From: Belliella pelovolcani
GTDB lineage: Bacteria; Bacteroidota; Bacteroidia; Cytophagales; Cyclobacteriaceae
Assembly (NCBI RefSeq): GCF_900156785.1
Contig: NZ_FTOP01000003.1
Coordinates: forward strand, 1-64,000
Length of the DNA: 64,000 bases
Direction of reading: 5' to 3'
The notes below the pieces were generated by a model. The model made no database searches and had not been told where the DNA came from. It worked only from the letters and a program-made list of their open reading frames with translations. How positions within the stretch are numbered: position 1 is the first letter of the stretch; each line of letters opens with the position of its first letter. Below, one piece after another: positions 45,312 to 54,113 of the stretch. The position numbers were made by a program, and so were the translations under genes.

Positions 45312-45644
45312 ATGTTCGATTTCATGAATATAATGAATAAGGTGAAAGAAGCCCAAGCCAAAATCAAGGAAACCCAGGCTAGGTTGGTTCACTTAACTGC
45401 CACTGGAGAGTCTGGAGCAGGAATGGTCAAAGTAGTAGTCAATGGCCATAGGAAAGTTGTCTCAATTGAGATGGATGAATCTTTGATCAACCCCAATGAC
45501 AAGGAAATGTTAGCAGACCTTACAGTGGCCGCTATGAATAAAGCAATGGAGGCTATTGAATTCAAAATCAAGGATGAGATGAAAGCAGCTACTGATGGTA
45601 TGCTTCCAAATATTCCTGGGATGGATCTTGGCAACATGTTTTAA
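45312..45644 (+). CDS. YbaB/EbfC nucleoid-associated protein
   Basis: A 110-residue DNA-binding protein of the YbaB/EbfC family: N-terminal helix (NIMNKVKEAQAKIKETQARL), central strands with the family motif GAGMVKVVVNGHRKVVSIEM, then DLTVAAMNKAMEAI. It forms tweezer-like dimers that bind DNA. In many genomes it lies beside dnaX/recR; here it is followed by a glycosyltransferase whose ATG overlaps its stop by one base (TAATG), so the two are translationally coupled. Confidence 0.93.
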   Translation: MFDFMNIMNKVKEAQAKIKETQARLVHLTATGESGAGMVKVVVNGHRKVVSIEMDESLINPNDKEMLADLTVAAMNKAMEAIEFKIKDEMKAATDGMLPNIPGMDLGNMF

Positions 45645-46645
45645 TGCAGGAAGCAGCCATAGTCATATTGAACTATAATGGGAAGAAGATGCTCGAGCGT
45701 TTTCTTCCTTCTGTTTTATCAAATTCTATTTTTCCCATCATTGTGGCAGACAATGCCAGCACGGATGATTCTATTGAATTTTTGAAAAGCCATTATCCTC
45801 AGGTTCAACATTTACATTTAGCCGAGAATACAGGTTTTGCTGGGGGATATAACAAGGCACTTGGTCAGCTAAAAGGAGGCTATGAATATTATATTTTATT
45901 AAACTCTGATGTGGAGGTTACAAAAGGTTGGGATCGAGGATTAATTGAGTTCTTAAAACGAAACACTCAGGTTGCGTCAGTTCAACCAAAAATCACGTCA
46001 GCACAATTTGTGGGCTTATTCGATTATGCAGGAGCTGGGGGAGGTTTTTTAGATGAATTGGGATATCCTTATTGTCGGGGAAGGATTTTTGATTCAATCG
46101 AAAATGACCTGGGCCAGTATGACGATCATATTGAAGTAGATTGGTCATCCGGAGCTTGCATGGCGATTCGAGCAAGTGATTTTCATGATCATGGAGGTTT
46201 TGATGATCGTTTTTTTGCGCATATGGAAGAGATCGATCTTTGTTGGCGAATAAGGTCATCTGGGAGGAAAATATATTATCTGGGAAGTGTAGAGGTCCGG
46301 CATTTAGGGGGAGGGACTTTAGCTAGAAATAGCCCTAAGAAGACTATGCTCAACTTTAGAAATTCACTCTTAATGCTACATAAAAATTTACCAAAAAGTA
46401 GATTTCTTAAGGTTTATGCGACAAGGCTGATTTTAGATCTTTTGGCTATGCTTGTATTTGTAGGGAAAGGCAAGCTCGGAGATGCTAAAGCTATCCTAAA
46501 AGCGCACATAGGGTTTTTCAATTTAAAAAATATGTATAATAGATATTCAATGGCATCAAACTTGCCATCAGGATCGAATAAAAATATAAAGTCAATTCTT
46601 TGGCATTATTACGTCAAAGGGAAAAAGCAGTTTACCATGCTTTAG
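45644..46645 (+). CDS. Family 2 glycosyltransferase (rhamnosyltransferase-like)
   Basis: A 333-residue GT-A enzyme of the WbbL/rhamnosyltransferase type: IVILNYNGKKMLERFLPS start, UDP/dTDP-sugar site VADNASTDDS, DXD-like NSDVEV, and the acceptor-site ED-like motif HMEEIDLCWRIRSSGRKI. A C-terminal hydrophobic helix (LILDLLAMLVFVGKG) suggests membrane association. It likely adds a deoxysugar to a surface glycan. Coupled to ybaB by a one-base overlap; its 3' end overlaps the convergent PspC gene by 4 bp. Confidence 0.92.
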   Translation: MQEAAIVILNYNGKKMLERFLPSVLSNSIFPIIVADNASTDDSIEFLKSHYPQVQHLHLAENTGFAGGYNKALGQLKGGYEYYILLNSDVEVTKGWDRGLIEFLKRNTQVASVQPKITSAQFVGLFDYAGAGGGFLDELGYPYCRGRIFDSIENDLGQYDDHIEVDWSSGACMAIRASDFHDHGGFDDRFFAHMEEIDLCWRIRSSGRKIYYLGSVEVRHLGGGTLARNSPKKTMLNFRNSLLMLHKNLPKSRFLKVYATRLILDLLAMLVFVGKGKLGDAKAILKAHIGFFNLKNMYNRYSMASNLPSGSNKNIKSILWHYYVKGKKQFTML

Positions 46646-46860
46646 TCAAACCAAACGGGGTTGTTCATCTTTCTGAGGTATTTCCTGATTTTCATCATCA
46701 TGGCCATACTGACATAAATGATGACTGGAGATCCTAGAGTGATAAAGGAGCTATATATGAAAAATAGCCTTATGCTATCAATTGGAAAATGCAGCTTTTC
46801 TCCTAATCTGGAGCAAACTCCAAAAGCACGGTCTTCAAAAAAGAGTTTAAGTTTATTCAT
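46642..46860 (-). CDS. PspC domain protein
   Basis: A 72-residue PspC-type protein: soluble start FEDRAFGVCSRLGEKLHFPIDSIRL followed by one hydrophobic helix (FFIYSSFITLGSPVIIYVSMAMM) and a basic end. PspC domains sit at the inner membrane in envelope stress systems; no psp operon is near. Convergent with the glycosyltransferase gene (4-bp overlap) and divergent from the TPR lipoprotein. Confidence 0.88.
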   Translation of the reverse strand: MNKLKLFFEDRAFGVCSRLGEKLHFPIDSIRLFFIYSSFITLGSPVIIYVSMAMMMKIRKYLRKMNNPVWFD

Positions 46861-46939
46861 ATTAGATTTTGCTTTAAGTAATTTGAAATCAATATAATAA
46901 ATATTAACAATAAATTGAATAATCTATTTTAATGCCAAT

Positions 46940-48733
46940 ATGTTCAGATTTATAAGAAATATTTTCTCACTGCTATTTGCCACCTTCCTATTTTGGAATT
47001 GCACACCAAAGCTAAGCAAATTTGATAACTTATTAGAAGGTATGACAGCAAAGCCTGAGGCTTTGACCATGCACAGAGACTCAGTTCGGTTTAAGTTGGA
47101 TGGAGCCATTCCTTTACAATACCTCAGAAGCGATGTGAAAATCCTACTTTATCCTGAGTATAGCTATGGAGAGGGAGCTCTTCGACTTGCAGAAATCGTA
47201 GCATTTGATGGTGCCTATACCAAGGTCATCAATCAGGCGAAAGTAGAAGCAGATTTTGTTTTTCCGTATCTGCCGGGTATGGAATCAGGCGAATTGCTGC
47301 TCAAAGGCTTGGTGATCCAAAATGGAAAAACTAGAAATATTGCTGCGAAAAAGATCGCTGATGGGTTATATACTACACCGCTGCTAGCAAGAACAGGACA
47401 AGTGACTCCAGATGAGCCGATACCACCAATTGGGGTTTACATGAAAACTGATTTCTCTGAACTTCAAAGGGAAGTAAGCAAAGATTATACAGTATCTTTT
47501 CCTTTAGCAAGCAATGCCTTGAGAGAAAATACACTTACAACTACAGATGGGAAGCCTATCCCGAGCTTTATTGAGTCAGGCACTGTGTTGAAAAAAATCA
47601 CGGTTACGGGTATTCATTCATTCGAAAGCCAAGAAATAAACAGTACAGAACTTGCCCAAAGAAGGGCAGAAGTGGTAAGGCAGAAAATCAGAAGTATGTT
47701 GAATAACCCAAACATTCCAGTAGTCGCGGCATCGAGACAAAAAGACTGGTTTGATTTTAGGGTGCTTTTGGGCGAATATGATGGAATTACTACCCCACAA
47801 AAAGAAGCCTATTATGATATAATTTTAAGCGATAAAGCTTTTGAAACACAGTTGAGAGAAATACAAAGACTCCCTACTTATGCCAAAGTTTCAAGAGATT
47901 TATTTCCAAAACTAAGGCAAGCTAAAATACAAGCAGTATATGAAAATACAGGTTTTTCAGATCCCGAAGTGGCTGCTAATGTTTATAAACTGCTGCAAGA
48001 AGGTAAAGCGATCAATGAACTGAGCAAGGAACAGTTGATCTATGCAGGAGAAGTGTCACCAAGACTTCAAGAAAAAGAAAGGATCTATGCTAAGCTGGTT
48101 GAACTTTATAATTCTGAGTTGGCTCAGAATAATTTAGGAGTGGTTTACTTGAATATGGCACAGCGTGAGTTGAACCTGAGAGAAAAAAACCAGCTGATTA
48201 CAAGAGCCATCAGTCATTTTAGGCAAGCCAACAGGATGAATCCTACTTCCTATGCTTTTCATAATTTGGGGCAAGCTTATTTACTTCGAGGGGATTATTT
48301 TGAGGCCTATGTGGCTATTTCTGAGGCGTCTTCTCTGGAGAGAGATGAAACCAATGAATTTCTAAGATTCAATGAAGGACTCCGCGGAGCAATTGATATC
48401 ATCAATGGAGATTACAAATTAGCTACAATTCGACTCAATAGAGCGCCAGAGACAGAAGCTAACTTATTCAATAAAGGCCTTGCATACTTTCTGGCGGAGG
48501 ATTATAAAAATGCATTGGAGTCATTTGAGGAGTCTGTTCAGTTCAATAGGGAATATGGTTATGGTTTTTATGGACTTGCTATGGTCGCTACCATTACAGA
48601 TGATAAGCAGGCTTTGTTCGAAAACCTAGCAAAAGCTGTTGAACGAAGCGAGTATCTCAGAGAGCGTGCTATGACAGATCTAATGTTCAAAAAATACAGA
48701 GGTGACCAAGCATTTTTGGAAGCACTCAAATAG
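46940..48733 (+). CDS. TPR lipoprotein with OmpA-like segment
   Basis: A 597-residue lipoprotein: signal peptide and lipobox (FLFWNC, Cys21). Residues ~40-215 look beta-rich; ~219-252 (TVTGIHSFESQEIN and AQRRAEVVRQKI) resembles part of an OmpA-like peptidoglycan-binding domain but lacks its full motif. Residues ~370-590 hold several TPR-like repeats (for example LNLREKNQLITRAISHFRQA as region marker near 415, and YKNALESFEESV near 520). Probably a periplasm-facing scaffold; function unknown. Ends before a good terminator. Confidence 0.85.
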   Translation: MFRFIRNIFSLLFATFLFWNCTPKLSKFDNLLEGMTAKPEALTMHRDSVRFKLDGAIPLQYLRSDVKILLYPEYSYGEGALRLAEIVAFDGAYTKVINQAKVEADFVFPYLPGMESGELLLKGLVIQNGKTRNIAAKKIADGLYTTPLLARTGQVTPDEPIPPIGVYMKTDFSELQREVSKDYTVSFPLASNALRENTLTTTDGKPIPSFIESGTVLKKITVTGIHSFESQEINSTELAQRRAEVVRQKIRSMLNNPNIPVVAASRQKDWFDFRVLLGEYDGITTPQKEAYYDIILSDKAFETQLREIQRLPTYAKVSRDLFPKLRQAKIQAVYENTGFSDPEVAANVYKLLQEGKAINELSKEQLIYAGEVSPRLQEKERIYAKLVELYNSELAQNNLGVVYLNMAQRELNLREKNQLITRAISHFRQANRMNPTSYAFHNLGQAYLLRGDYFEAYVAISEASSLERDETNEFLRFNEGLRGAIDIINGDYKLATIRLNRAPETEANLFNKGLAYFLAEDYKNALESFEESVQFNREYGYGFYGLAMVATITDDKQALFENLAKAVERSEYLRERAMTDLMFKKYRGDQAFLEALK

Positions 48734-48744
48734 AAAAGTAATAG

Positions 48745-48772
48745 AAGCTACTCAATTTGGGTAGCTTTTTTT
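48745..48772 (+). terminator. Terminator after the TPR lipoprotein gene
   Basis: AAGCTAC (48745-48751) with GTAGCTT (48761-48767) followed by a T run. Confidence 0.75.
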
Positions 48773-48851
48773 TGAAAGTTATTCAGTCCAACTTGTTTTC
48801 TTTTTAATTTGTAAACTTGCTAGCCATACAAATTGCTAAAACTCATCAAAT

Positions 48852-49832
48852 ATGTCTAATCGAAGATCATTTCTAAAAAAGACTGTGATTGGATCCTCTG
48901 TGATCATTCCATCTTTAATTCATTCTGCTTGCCAATCCGATATCAGGGAGATTGGCGAAAATTACAAGCCCTTGATTCTTTCTACTTGGGAGCATGGAAT
49001 GGCTGCCAATGATAAAGCCTGGGATATTCTGACTAAGACAGGGGATATTGTAGAAGCAGTTGAGCAGGGTGTGAAAGTGACAGAATTGGATTTGAAAAAC
49101 CTTTCGGTGGGGCTTCAAGGTTTGCCTGATAGAGAAGGAATAGCAACTTTGGATGCATCCATTATGAAAGGTGATGGATCATGTGGTTCTGTGGCGTTTG
49201 TTAGGCAAGTGAAGCATCCTATTTCCTTGGCAAGGAAAGTAATGGAAGAGACACCTCATGTGATGCTTGCTGGGGAAGGGGCGAGGCAGTTTGCCTTGGC
49301 TCAAGGATTTCCGATGGAAGAGGAAACCCTTAGCCCAAGAGCAGAAGAGCTCTTTCAAGAGTGGAAAAAAACTTCTGAGTATAAACCAATAATCAATATT
49401 GAAAACCACGACACCATTGGGATGATTGCTTTGGGAGCTGATGGGAAATTGGCAGGATCGTGTACTACCTCAGGATTGGCTTACAAAATGCACGGCAGAG
49501 TTGGCGATAGTCCAATTATAGGAGCAGGTCTTTTTGTGGATGATGAAGTAGGAGCCGCCACAGCCACAGGTTTGGGTGAGTCTATCATCAGGATTTGTGG
49601 GAGCTTTTTGATTGTGGAGCTGATGCGTCAAGGCCATAGTCCGCAAGAAGCCTGTGAAGAGGCAGTCAGAAGATTGATTTCCAAAAATAAAGACATTGAT
49701 AATATTCAAGCTGGTTTTATAGCCATCAACAAAGACGGAGAGTATGGTGCATACGCGGTAAGACCTGGTTTTAATTTCGCTAGGCATCATTTCGAAAGTC
49801 AGGAATTGGTAGATGCTAAAAGTAAATTTTGA
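48852..49832 (+). CDS. Tat-exported N4-(beta-N-acetylglucosaminyl)-L-asparaginase
   Basis: A 326-residue Ntn-hydrolase. The autocleavage site is HDTIG with Asp187/Thr188, Thr188 being the nucleophile; GRVGDSPIIGAG (215-226) and the ATGLGE stretch match glycosylasparaginase of Flavobacterium (Elizabethkingia). It cuts the GlcNAc-Asn bond of glycoasparagines. The N-terminus has a twin-arginine motif (NRRSFLKK) and a lipobox-like IHSAC (Cys27), so it is likely exported folded, after self-cleavage, as a lipoprotein. The next gene, cutC, starts in a TGATG overlap. Confidence 0.92.
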   Translation: MSNRRSFLKKTVIGSSVIIPSLIHSACQSDIREIGENYKPLILSTWEHGMAANDKAWDILTKTGDIVEAVEQGVKVTELDLKNLSVGLQGLPDREGIATLDASIMKGDGSCGSVAFVRQVKHPISLARKVMEETPHVMLAGEGARQFALAQGFPMEEETLSPRAEELFQEWKKTSEYKPIINIENHDTIGMIALGADGKLAGSCTTSGLAYKMHGRVGDSPIIGAGLFVDDEVGAATATGLGESIIRICGSFLIVELMRQGHSPQEACEEAVRRLISKNKDIDNIQAGFIAINKDGEYGAYAVRPGFNFARHHFESQELVDAKSKF

Positions 49833-50572
49833 TGAAGAAGTTGATATTAGAAGCTCCTGTTTTCACTATAGAAGCTGCCCTGAAAGCTGCCGAAGTTGGT
49901 GTTGACCGGTTAGAACTATGTGCTGATTTTGGATCAGGAGGGACTACGCCAAGTGCAGGAACGCTAGCAATGCTCAAAGAGCAAATCGATATCCCCATTT
50001 TTGTCATGATCAGACCTAGAGGGGGAGATTTTTTGTACAGTGATCAAGAGATTTCAGCCATGATCAAAGATATAGAGCTATTGTCTTCATTGGGTGCTGA
50101 TGGGTTTGTTTTTGGGGCATTGACTTCTAAAGGAGAAATCGATAAAGTAACTTGCAAGAGGCTATTGGAGGTAGCTGGAGACAAGTCATGTACGTTTCAC
50201 CGGGCATTCGATATGTGTGTATCCCAAGAGAGCGCTCTGCTGGATTTGATTACTTTAGGGTTTGAAAGGATCTTGACTTCTGGGGGAGGAAATGATGTGA
50301 CAATAGGTCAAGATCAAATTTTGAAACTGTTGGATTTGGCTAAAACTCAAATTAGCATCATGCCAGGGGGAGGCTTGAAACCAGAGCATGTAGCACGATT
50401 TCTAAATACTGGCTTTCTTCAAGAGATACATGCAAGTTGCAAGACTACCAGAGCTAGTCAATGTATCTTTAGACCCACTAGTGTGAATCTATCGAGCGAT
50501 CCAGCTAGTTTTTATCAGCATTTGACTATTGATAAAGAATTGGTAAGCGCATTTAAAGCAACATTGGTGTAG
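49832..50572 (+). CDS. cutC: Copper homeostasis protein CutC
   Basis: A 246-residue TIM-barrel protein: opening KKLILEAPVFTIEAALKAAEVGVDRLELCADF, TFHRAFDM at ~115, ILTSGGG and a C-terminal IHASCKTTR, all typical of CutC. The family was tied to copper tolerance in E. coli, but its direct biochemical role remains doubtful. The true start is the ATG at 49832, sharing one base with the upstream stop (TGATG); a TTG three bases earlier is also in frame. Translationally coupled to the glycosylasparaginase. Confidence 0.93.
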   Translation: MKKLILEAPVFTIEAALKAAEVGVDRLELCADFGSGGTTPSAGTLAMLKEQIDIPIFVMIRPRGGDFLYSDQEISAMIKDIELLSSLGADGFVFGALTSKGEIDKVTCKRLLEVAGDKSCTFHRAFDMCVSQESALLDLITLGFERILTSGGGNDVTIGQDQILKLLDLAKTQISIMPGGGLKPEHVARFLNTGFLQEIHASCKTTRASQCIFRPTSVNLSSDPASFYQHLTIDKELVSAFKATLV

Positions 50573-50697
50573 AATAATTTTGTATTATAGATTTTATGGA
50601 AAATAAAAACCTGAATAATATCCTGTTGACCAGTTATAAATTTTTATAATTACCAAATTATCTCTATTTTGTAGATTCACTTAAATCTAAAATAGCC

Positions 50698-51156
50698 ATG
50701 GTAAAGAGTTTTCAAGGAGTAAGGGCAGCAGAGCCAAAGAAAATGGCAGCCCCAATTATGGTAGAGGATCATATGTCCACCAATTTAGTCACTTTTTATC
50801 CAGAGGATACCATTGATCATGTCTTGGATTTATTGACAAAAAGGAAAATTTCTGGAGCCCCAGTGGTGGATCATCAAGGAAAATTGGTTGGTATTATTTC
50901 CGAGGTTGATTGCCTGAAAGAAATCATCAAAGGCAAATACTCCAACACACCTTCATTTCCTGGAACAGTAGCAGAGCATATGTCTTCAGATGTGATTACA
51001 ATGCGCCCAGATTTATCACTTTTCGACGCAGCTCAACAATTTTTGGAGATGAAAATCAGGCGATTTCCTGTGATGAAGGATGGTAAGCTAATCGGCCAAA
51101 TTAGTTTGTCAGATTTGATCAGAGCATTTCCTAAGCTAAAAGAGACCACTTGGTGA
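50698..51156 (+). CDS. CBS-pair domain protein
   Basis: A 152-residue protein made of two CBS domains (about 22-80: HMSTNLVTFYPEDTIDHVLDL; and 95-150: HMSSDVITMRPDLSLFDAAQQF), a short Lys-rich N-tail and little else. CBS pairs bind adenosine nucleotides and regulate a partner; no partner gene is adjacent. Its downstream hairpin at 51179-51216 ends it. Function beyond nucleotide sensing is unknown. Confidence 0.92.
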   Translation: MVKSFQGVRAAEPKKMAAPIMVEDHMSTNLVTFYPEDTIDHVLDLLTKRKISGAPVVDHQGKLVGIISEVDCLKEIIKGKYSNTPSFPGTVAEHMSSDVITMRPDLSLFDAAQQFLEMKIRRFPVMKDGKLIGQISLSDLIRAFPKLKETTW

Positions 51157-51178
51157 GCGTTCAACCCAGCAGTTAATC

Positions 51179-51216
51179 AAAAAAGAGAGACAGGTTATCC
51201 CTATCTCTCTTTTTTG
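51179..51216. terminator. Bidirectional terminator between CBS and NfeD genes
   Basis: A-rich arm AAAAAGAGAGA (from 51179) and complementary TCTCTCTTTTTT (ending ~51216) flank a short loop. It serves both convergent genes. Confidence 0.8.
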
Positions 51217-51219
51217 ATT

Positions 51220-52581
51220 TTAGGCACTTCCTTTTTTGACTTTGAGTGAAGTTCCTTCCGTGCTGATGACAATGATAGGTTCTCCCTTGTCAATAAACTC
51301 ACCGCGGGAATAAGCATCATATACTTCATCATCTATCACTACTTTTCCGCTAGGCATCAGTCGTGTATGGGCAATACCTGATTTGCCAAGTAAAGAATCT
51401 TGGTAGTTGGAAGAGGTATAGCCGTCGGTTCTTTTCTGAGTAGTGGCTAGAGAAATTGCGCTGAAAGCTTTCCATTCATTGACCTTTGGTGCAAAGAAGA
51501 AAATCAAGCCGATTGCTACTATGGCAGCCAAAACGACCGTGAGTAAGGCTACAAATAAATCTCCAGAAGGTACAAATGTGAAATCGAAAGCATCATTAGG
51601 AACCATCCCTAATGTCAGTCCTGTCAATATGCCTATGATACCTAGTATCCCAAAGATCCCAAATCCAGGGATGACAAATAATTCTACTGCGAGCAATAGA
51701 ACTCCAGCTATGAATACAGCAATCTCCCAATTAGATGCCAAACCCGTTAGATAATAGGGTATGAAATAGAGCACTACAGCAACCAGTGATGCGGCTAAAG
51801 GAAACCCAACACCCGGCGTTTGGATTTCGAAGTAGATTCCAGCAAAAATTACCAAAATCAGGAATCCACTTACCGCAGGATTCAAAAAGAAAGCAATTAC
51901 TTTTTCTACCCCTGATACAGTATAGGTTATAATTTCAAAGTCAGTGACTCCTTGTTTTTCAATTACTTCTTCTAAAGAGTTGACTTGGCCTTCGCTGAAC
52001 CCATTGGCTATAGCTTCTGACACAGAAAATGTAATCACGCTGCCCTTTTCACTTACTCCTTCCACTTCGAGGTTTTGATCTACCATAGCTTCGGCGATTT
52101 TGGGATCTCTTCCTTTAGCTTCTGCAGTACTTCGCATCATTGATCGCATATAGGATTGATATTTGTCAGGGGCAGCATCTCCACCACCTCCCATGACCAC
52201 AGTAGCTGCTCCAATACTTGCGCCAGGAGCCATGTAGATACTATCGCAGGCAATAGATATTAGCGCACCAGCAGATGCTGCATCCTTATTGATCCAAACA
52301 TGAATAGGAACCTTAGTCTCTAGGATCATCGTACGGATGTCATCTGCGTCATTGACGGCACCGCCATAGGTGTCCATTTCAATGATGATCATATCCGCTT
52401 CTTTGGCTTTTGCTTCTTCCAAAGCCAGCCTAACTTTGCGATTCATTCTGGGGTCGATATCATCTTTGATTTCAAAAGTGAATACCTTTTTTTTCTCAAT
52501 TTGTGTGCTATCTTCTTGAGCAAATCCAGTCATTGCAGAGCTGATAATTACACATAGGAAAAGCAAAAAGAATTTTTTCAT
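51220..52581 (-). CDS. Long NfeD-type membrane serine protease
   Basis: A 453-residue membrane protease (NfeD1b class): signal peptide (to ~21), ClpP-like domain with catalytic Ser103 (KDAASAGALI) and Lys140 (DKYQSY), the substrate-binding MDTYGGAVNDAD at 69-80, then several TM helices (~235-375) and a C-terminal OB-fold (SGKVVIDDEVYDAYSRGEF, ~405-450). Archaeal relatives cut stomatin C-termini. No stomatin/SPFH gene is next to it here. Membrane quality control is the likely role. Confidence 0.93.
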   Translation of the reverse strand: MKKFFLLFLCVIISSAMTGFAQEDSTQIEKKKVFTFEIKDDIDPRMNRKVRLALEEAKAKEADMIIIEMDTYGGAVNDADDIRTMILETKVPIHVWINKDAASAGALISIACDSIYMAPGASIGAATVVMGGGGDAAPDKYQSYMRSMMRSTAEAKGRDPKIAEAMVDQNLEVEGVSEKGSVITFSVSEAIANGFSEGQVNSLEEVIEKQGVTDFEIITYTVSGVEKVIAFFLNPAVSGFLILVIFAGIYFEIQTPGVGFPLAASLVAVVLYFIPYYLTGLASNWEIAVFIAGVLLLAVELFVIPGFGIFGILGIIGILTGLTLGMVPNDAFDFTFVPSGDLFVALLTVVLAAIVAIGLIFFFAPKVNEWKAFSAISLATTQKRTDGYTSSNYQDSLLGKSGIAHTRLMPSGKVVIDDEVYDAYSRGEFIDKGEPIIVISTEGTSLKVKKGSA

Positions 52582-52811
52582 AAACTAGACTATTTGACTT
52601 TCAATATACCAATAAAATTAAGACCCCTGGCGCTTTTTTTGATTATCTACATTAAATTAAGTCTCTAAATTTCACTCCTGAATCACCTTCAGTTCTAATC
52701 TGAATTCCTTTAATCGTCAGTATGGAACGATTTATGGAAGTCCTCGTATCAATACTTGTAATTGAAGAAATTAATAAGAAATTTGTACGAGTGAATCTAT
52801 CAATAAACAAC

Positions 52812-53999
52812 ATGAAGAGAATTACCCTAATCGCCTTATTTGTAATATTTGGTCTACAGTCGCATGCAGAAGGACTGACTCGTCTGGATTCTGTAGGAAT
52901 TGAGAAGATTGGTGGAAAAACTTTTATCATTCACCAAGTAGAACAGCAAGAGACTTTATTTGGGATATCAAGAAGGTATTCGGCATCGGTCAATGATATA
53001 GTTCAAGCCAATGAGGTACTCAAGGATGGATTGAAAATGGGACAAAGGATAAGAATTCCCTATATAGAGCCAGCTGCTTTGCCAACAGGATCGCTTGTTC
53101 ATAATGTTGCTCAAGGAGAAACGCTTTTTGCAATTTCAAAAAAATATGGTGTCAGCGTAGGTGATATCATGTCTTGGAATGATCTCAAAGGCAATGACCT
53201 AAGCTTAGGTCAAGCATTGGTTATTCAAGGCGTGGCTGCTAAGGAAGAACCAAAAATAGTAGCAGAGGCTAAAGTAGAGGTTCCAGCTGTAGCTCAGGCA
53301 AATAAAGCAAGAGCTGAAGAAAGAAAATCTGAAGCCTTAGCCAAGGCTGAGGAAAAGAAAGTTGAAGCTAAGACAAAAACAGAAGAATTAAGACCAAGAG
53401 AAGTGCCAGTAAGAGAGGAAAATAGACCTAGAACCGCAGATTCTAATGCTGCAAATAGTGAGTTGAGTTTTCCTGGTGAGTGGATCACGCATACGGTAGA
53501 GCAAGGCGAGACACTTTTTGCAGTAGCTAAGCGATATGATTCTAAAGTAGAAGACTTGATTACATGGAATGGTTTGTCTTCAAATAATCTCTCTGTAGGT
53601 CAAAAACTTAAAGTGGGTCGTGGACCTTCTGGACCATCTACAGTGCCTGTTGTCAGCTCTACAGTGCCAGTTATAGTCAATAATGAAAGGTCAGAAGCTA
53701 CTTTGACGACGACCAAAACAGAAGATACTTCTTATAAGAATATCAAAGAAACAGGCTTGGCTGAAGTCATCGATGGTACAGGTAATCATAAAAAATACTT
53801 GGTTCTTCACAGAGACGCTCCTGTAGGAACAATCATGCGAGTGAGAAATGAAGAGAATGACATCACGATTTTCGCAAGGGTTGTAGGTAAGCTACCCAAT
53901 ACTGGTGACAATAGCAGGCTAGTTGTTAAGGTTTCCAAAGCAGCCTTCGATCAGTTGAGGGCTGTCAATTCAAGGTTCCCAGTAGAAGTTTCATATTGA
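52812..53999 (+). CDS. Triple-LysM protein with RlpA-like double-psi barrel
   Basis: A 395-residue exported protein: signal peptide (MKRITLIALFVIFGLQSHAE), LysM 1 at 38-83 (QQETLFGISRRY), LysM 2 at 95-139 (QGETLFAISKKY), a charged Ala/Glu/Lys linker (~150-210), LysM 3 at 225-269 (QGETLFAVAKRY), and a C-terminal double-psi barrel-like domain at ~308-395 (SYKNIKETGLAEVI ... RFPVEVSY). It should bind peptidoglycan; whether the barrel is catalytic like RlpA transglycosylases is uncertain, as the acidic active site is not clear. I start it at 52812; an upstream ATG at 52722 would precede the signal peptide by 30 residues. Confidence 0.9.
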   Translation: MKRITLIALFVIFGLQSHAEGLTRLDSVGIEKIGGKTFIIHQVEQQETLFGISRRYSASVNDIVQANEVLKDGLKMGQRIRIPYIEPAALPTGSLVHNVAQGETLFAISKKYGVSVGDIMSWNDLKGNDLSLGQALVIQGVAAKEEPKIVAEAKVEVPAVAQANKARAEERKSEALAKAEEKKVEAKTKTEELRPREVPVREENRPRTADSNAANSELSFPGEWITHTVEQGETLFAVAKRYDSKVEDLITWNGLSSNNLSVGQKLKVGRGPSGPSTVPVVSSTVPVIVNNERSEATLTTTKTEDTSYKNIKETGLAEVIDGTGNHKKYLVLHRDAPVGTIMRVRNEENDITIFARVVGKLPNTGDNSRLVVKVSKAAFDQLRAVNSRFPVEVSY

Positions 54000-54023
54000 T
54001 GTTTTACCATATTTGAAATTATA

Positions 54024-54055
54024 AAAGCAGGGCGGGAAGATGTCCTGCTTTTTTT
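54024..54055 (+). terminator. Terminator after the LysM gene
   Basis: AAAGCAGG (54024-54031) with CCTGCTTT (54044-54051), then T residues. Confidence 0.8.
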
Positions 54056-54070
54056 ATGACTTTGTTTCAT

Positions 54071-54102
54071 TTTGGTATTCTTGGTATAAGGAAGTACTTT
54101 TG
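54071..54102 (+). promoter_or_regulatory. Complete Bacteroidetes-type promoter, TTTG-N20-TACTTTTG
   Basis: A -33 TTTG (54071-54074) and a -7 TACTTTTG (54095-54102) separated by 20 bp fit the Bacteroidetes consensus TTTG-N~19-TAnnTTTG. The next gene starts at 54114, so the leader would be only about 6-8 nt. It is the best full promoter I found in the window. Confidence 0.55.
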
Positions 54103-54113
54103 TACCTGTTCTT

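Noticed and set aside
52652-52930. Minus-strand frame over the start of the LysM gene
   Set aside because: Low-complexity Ile/Arg/Thr translation, antisense to the LysM signal peptide and promoter area.
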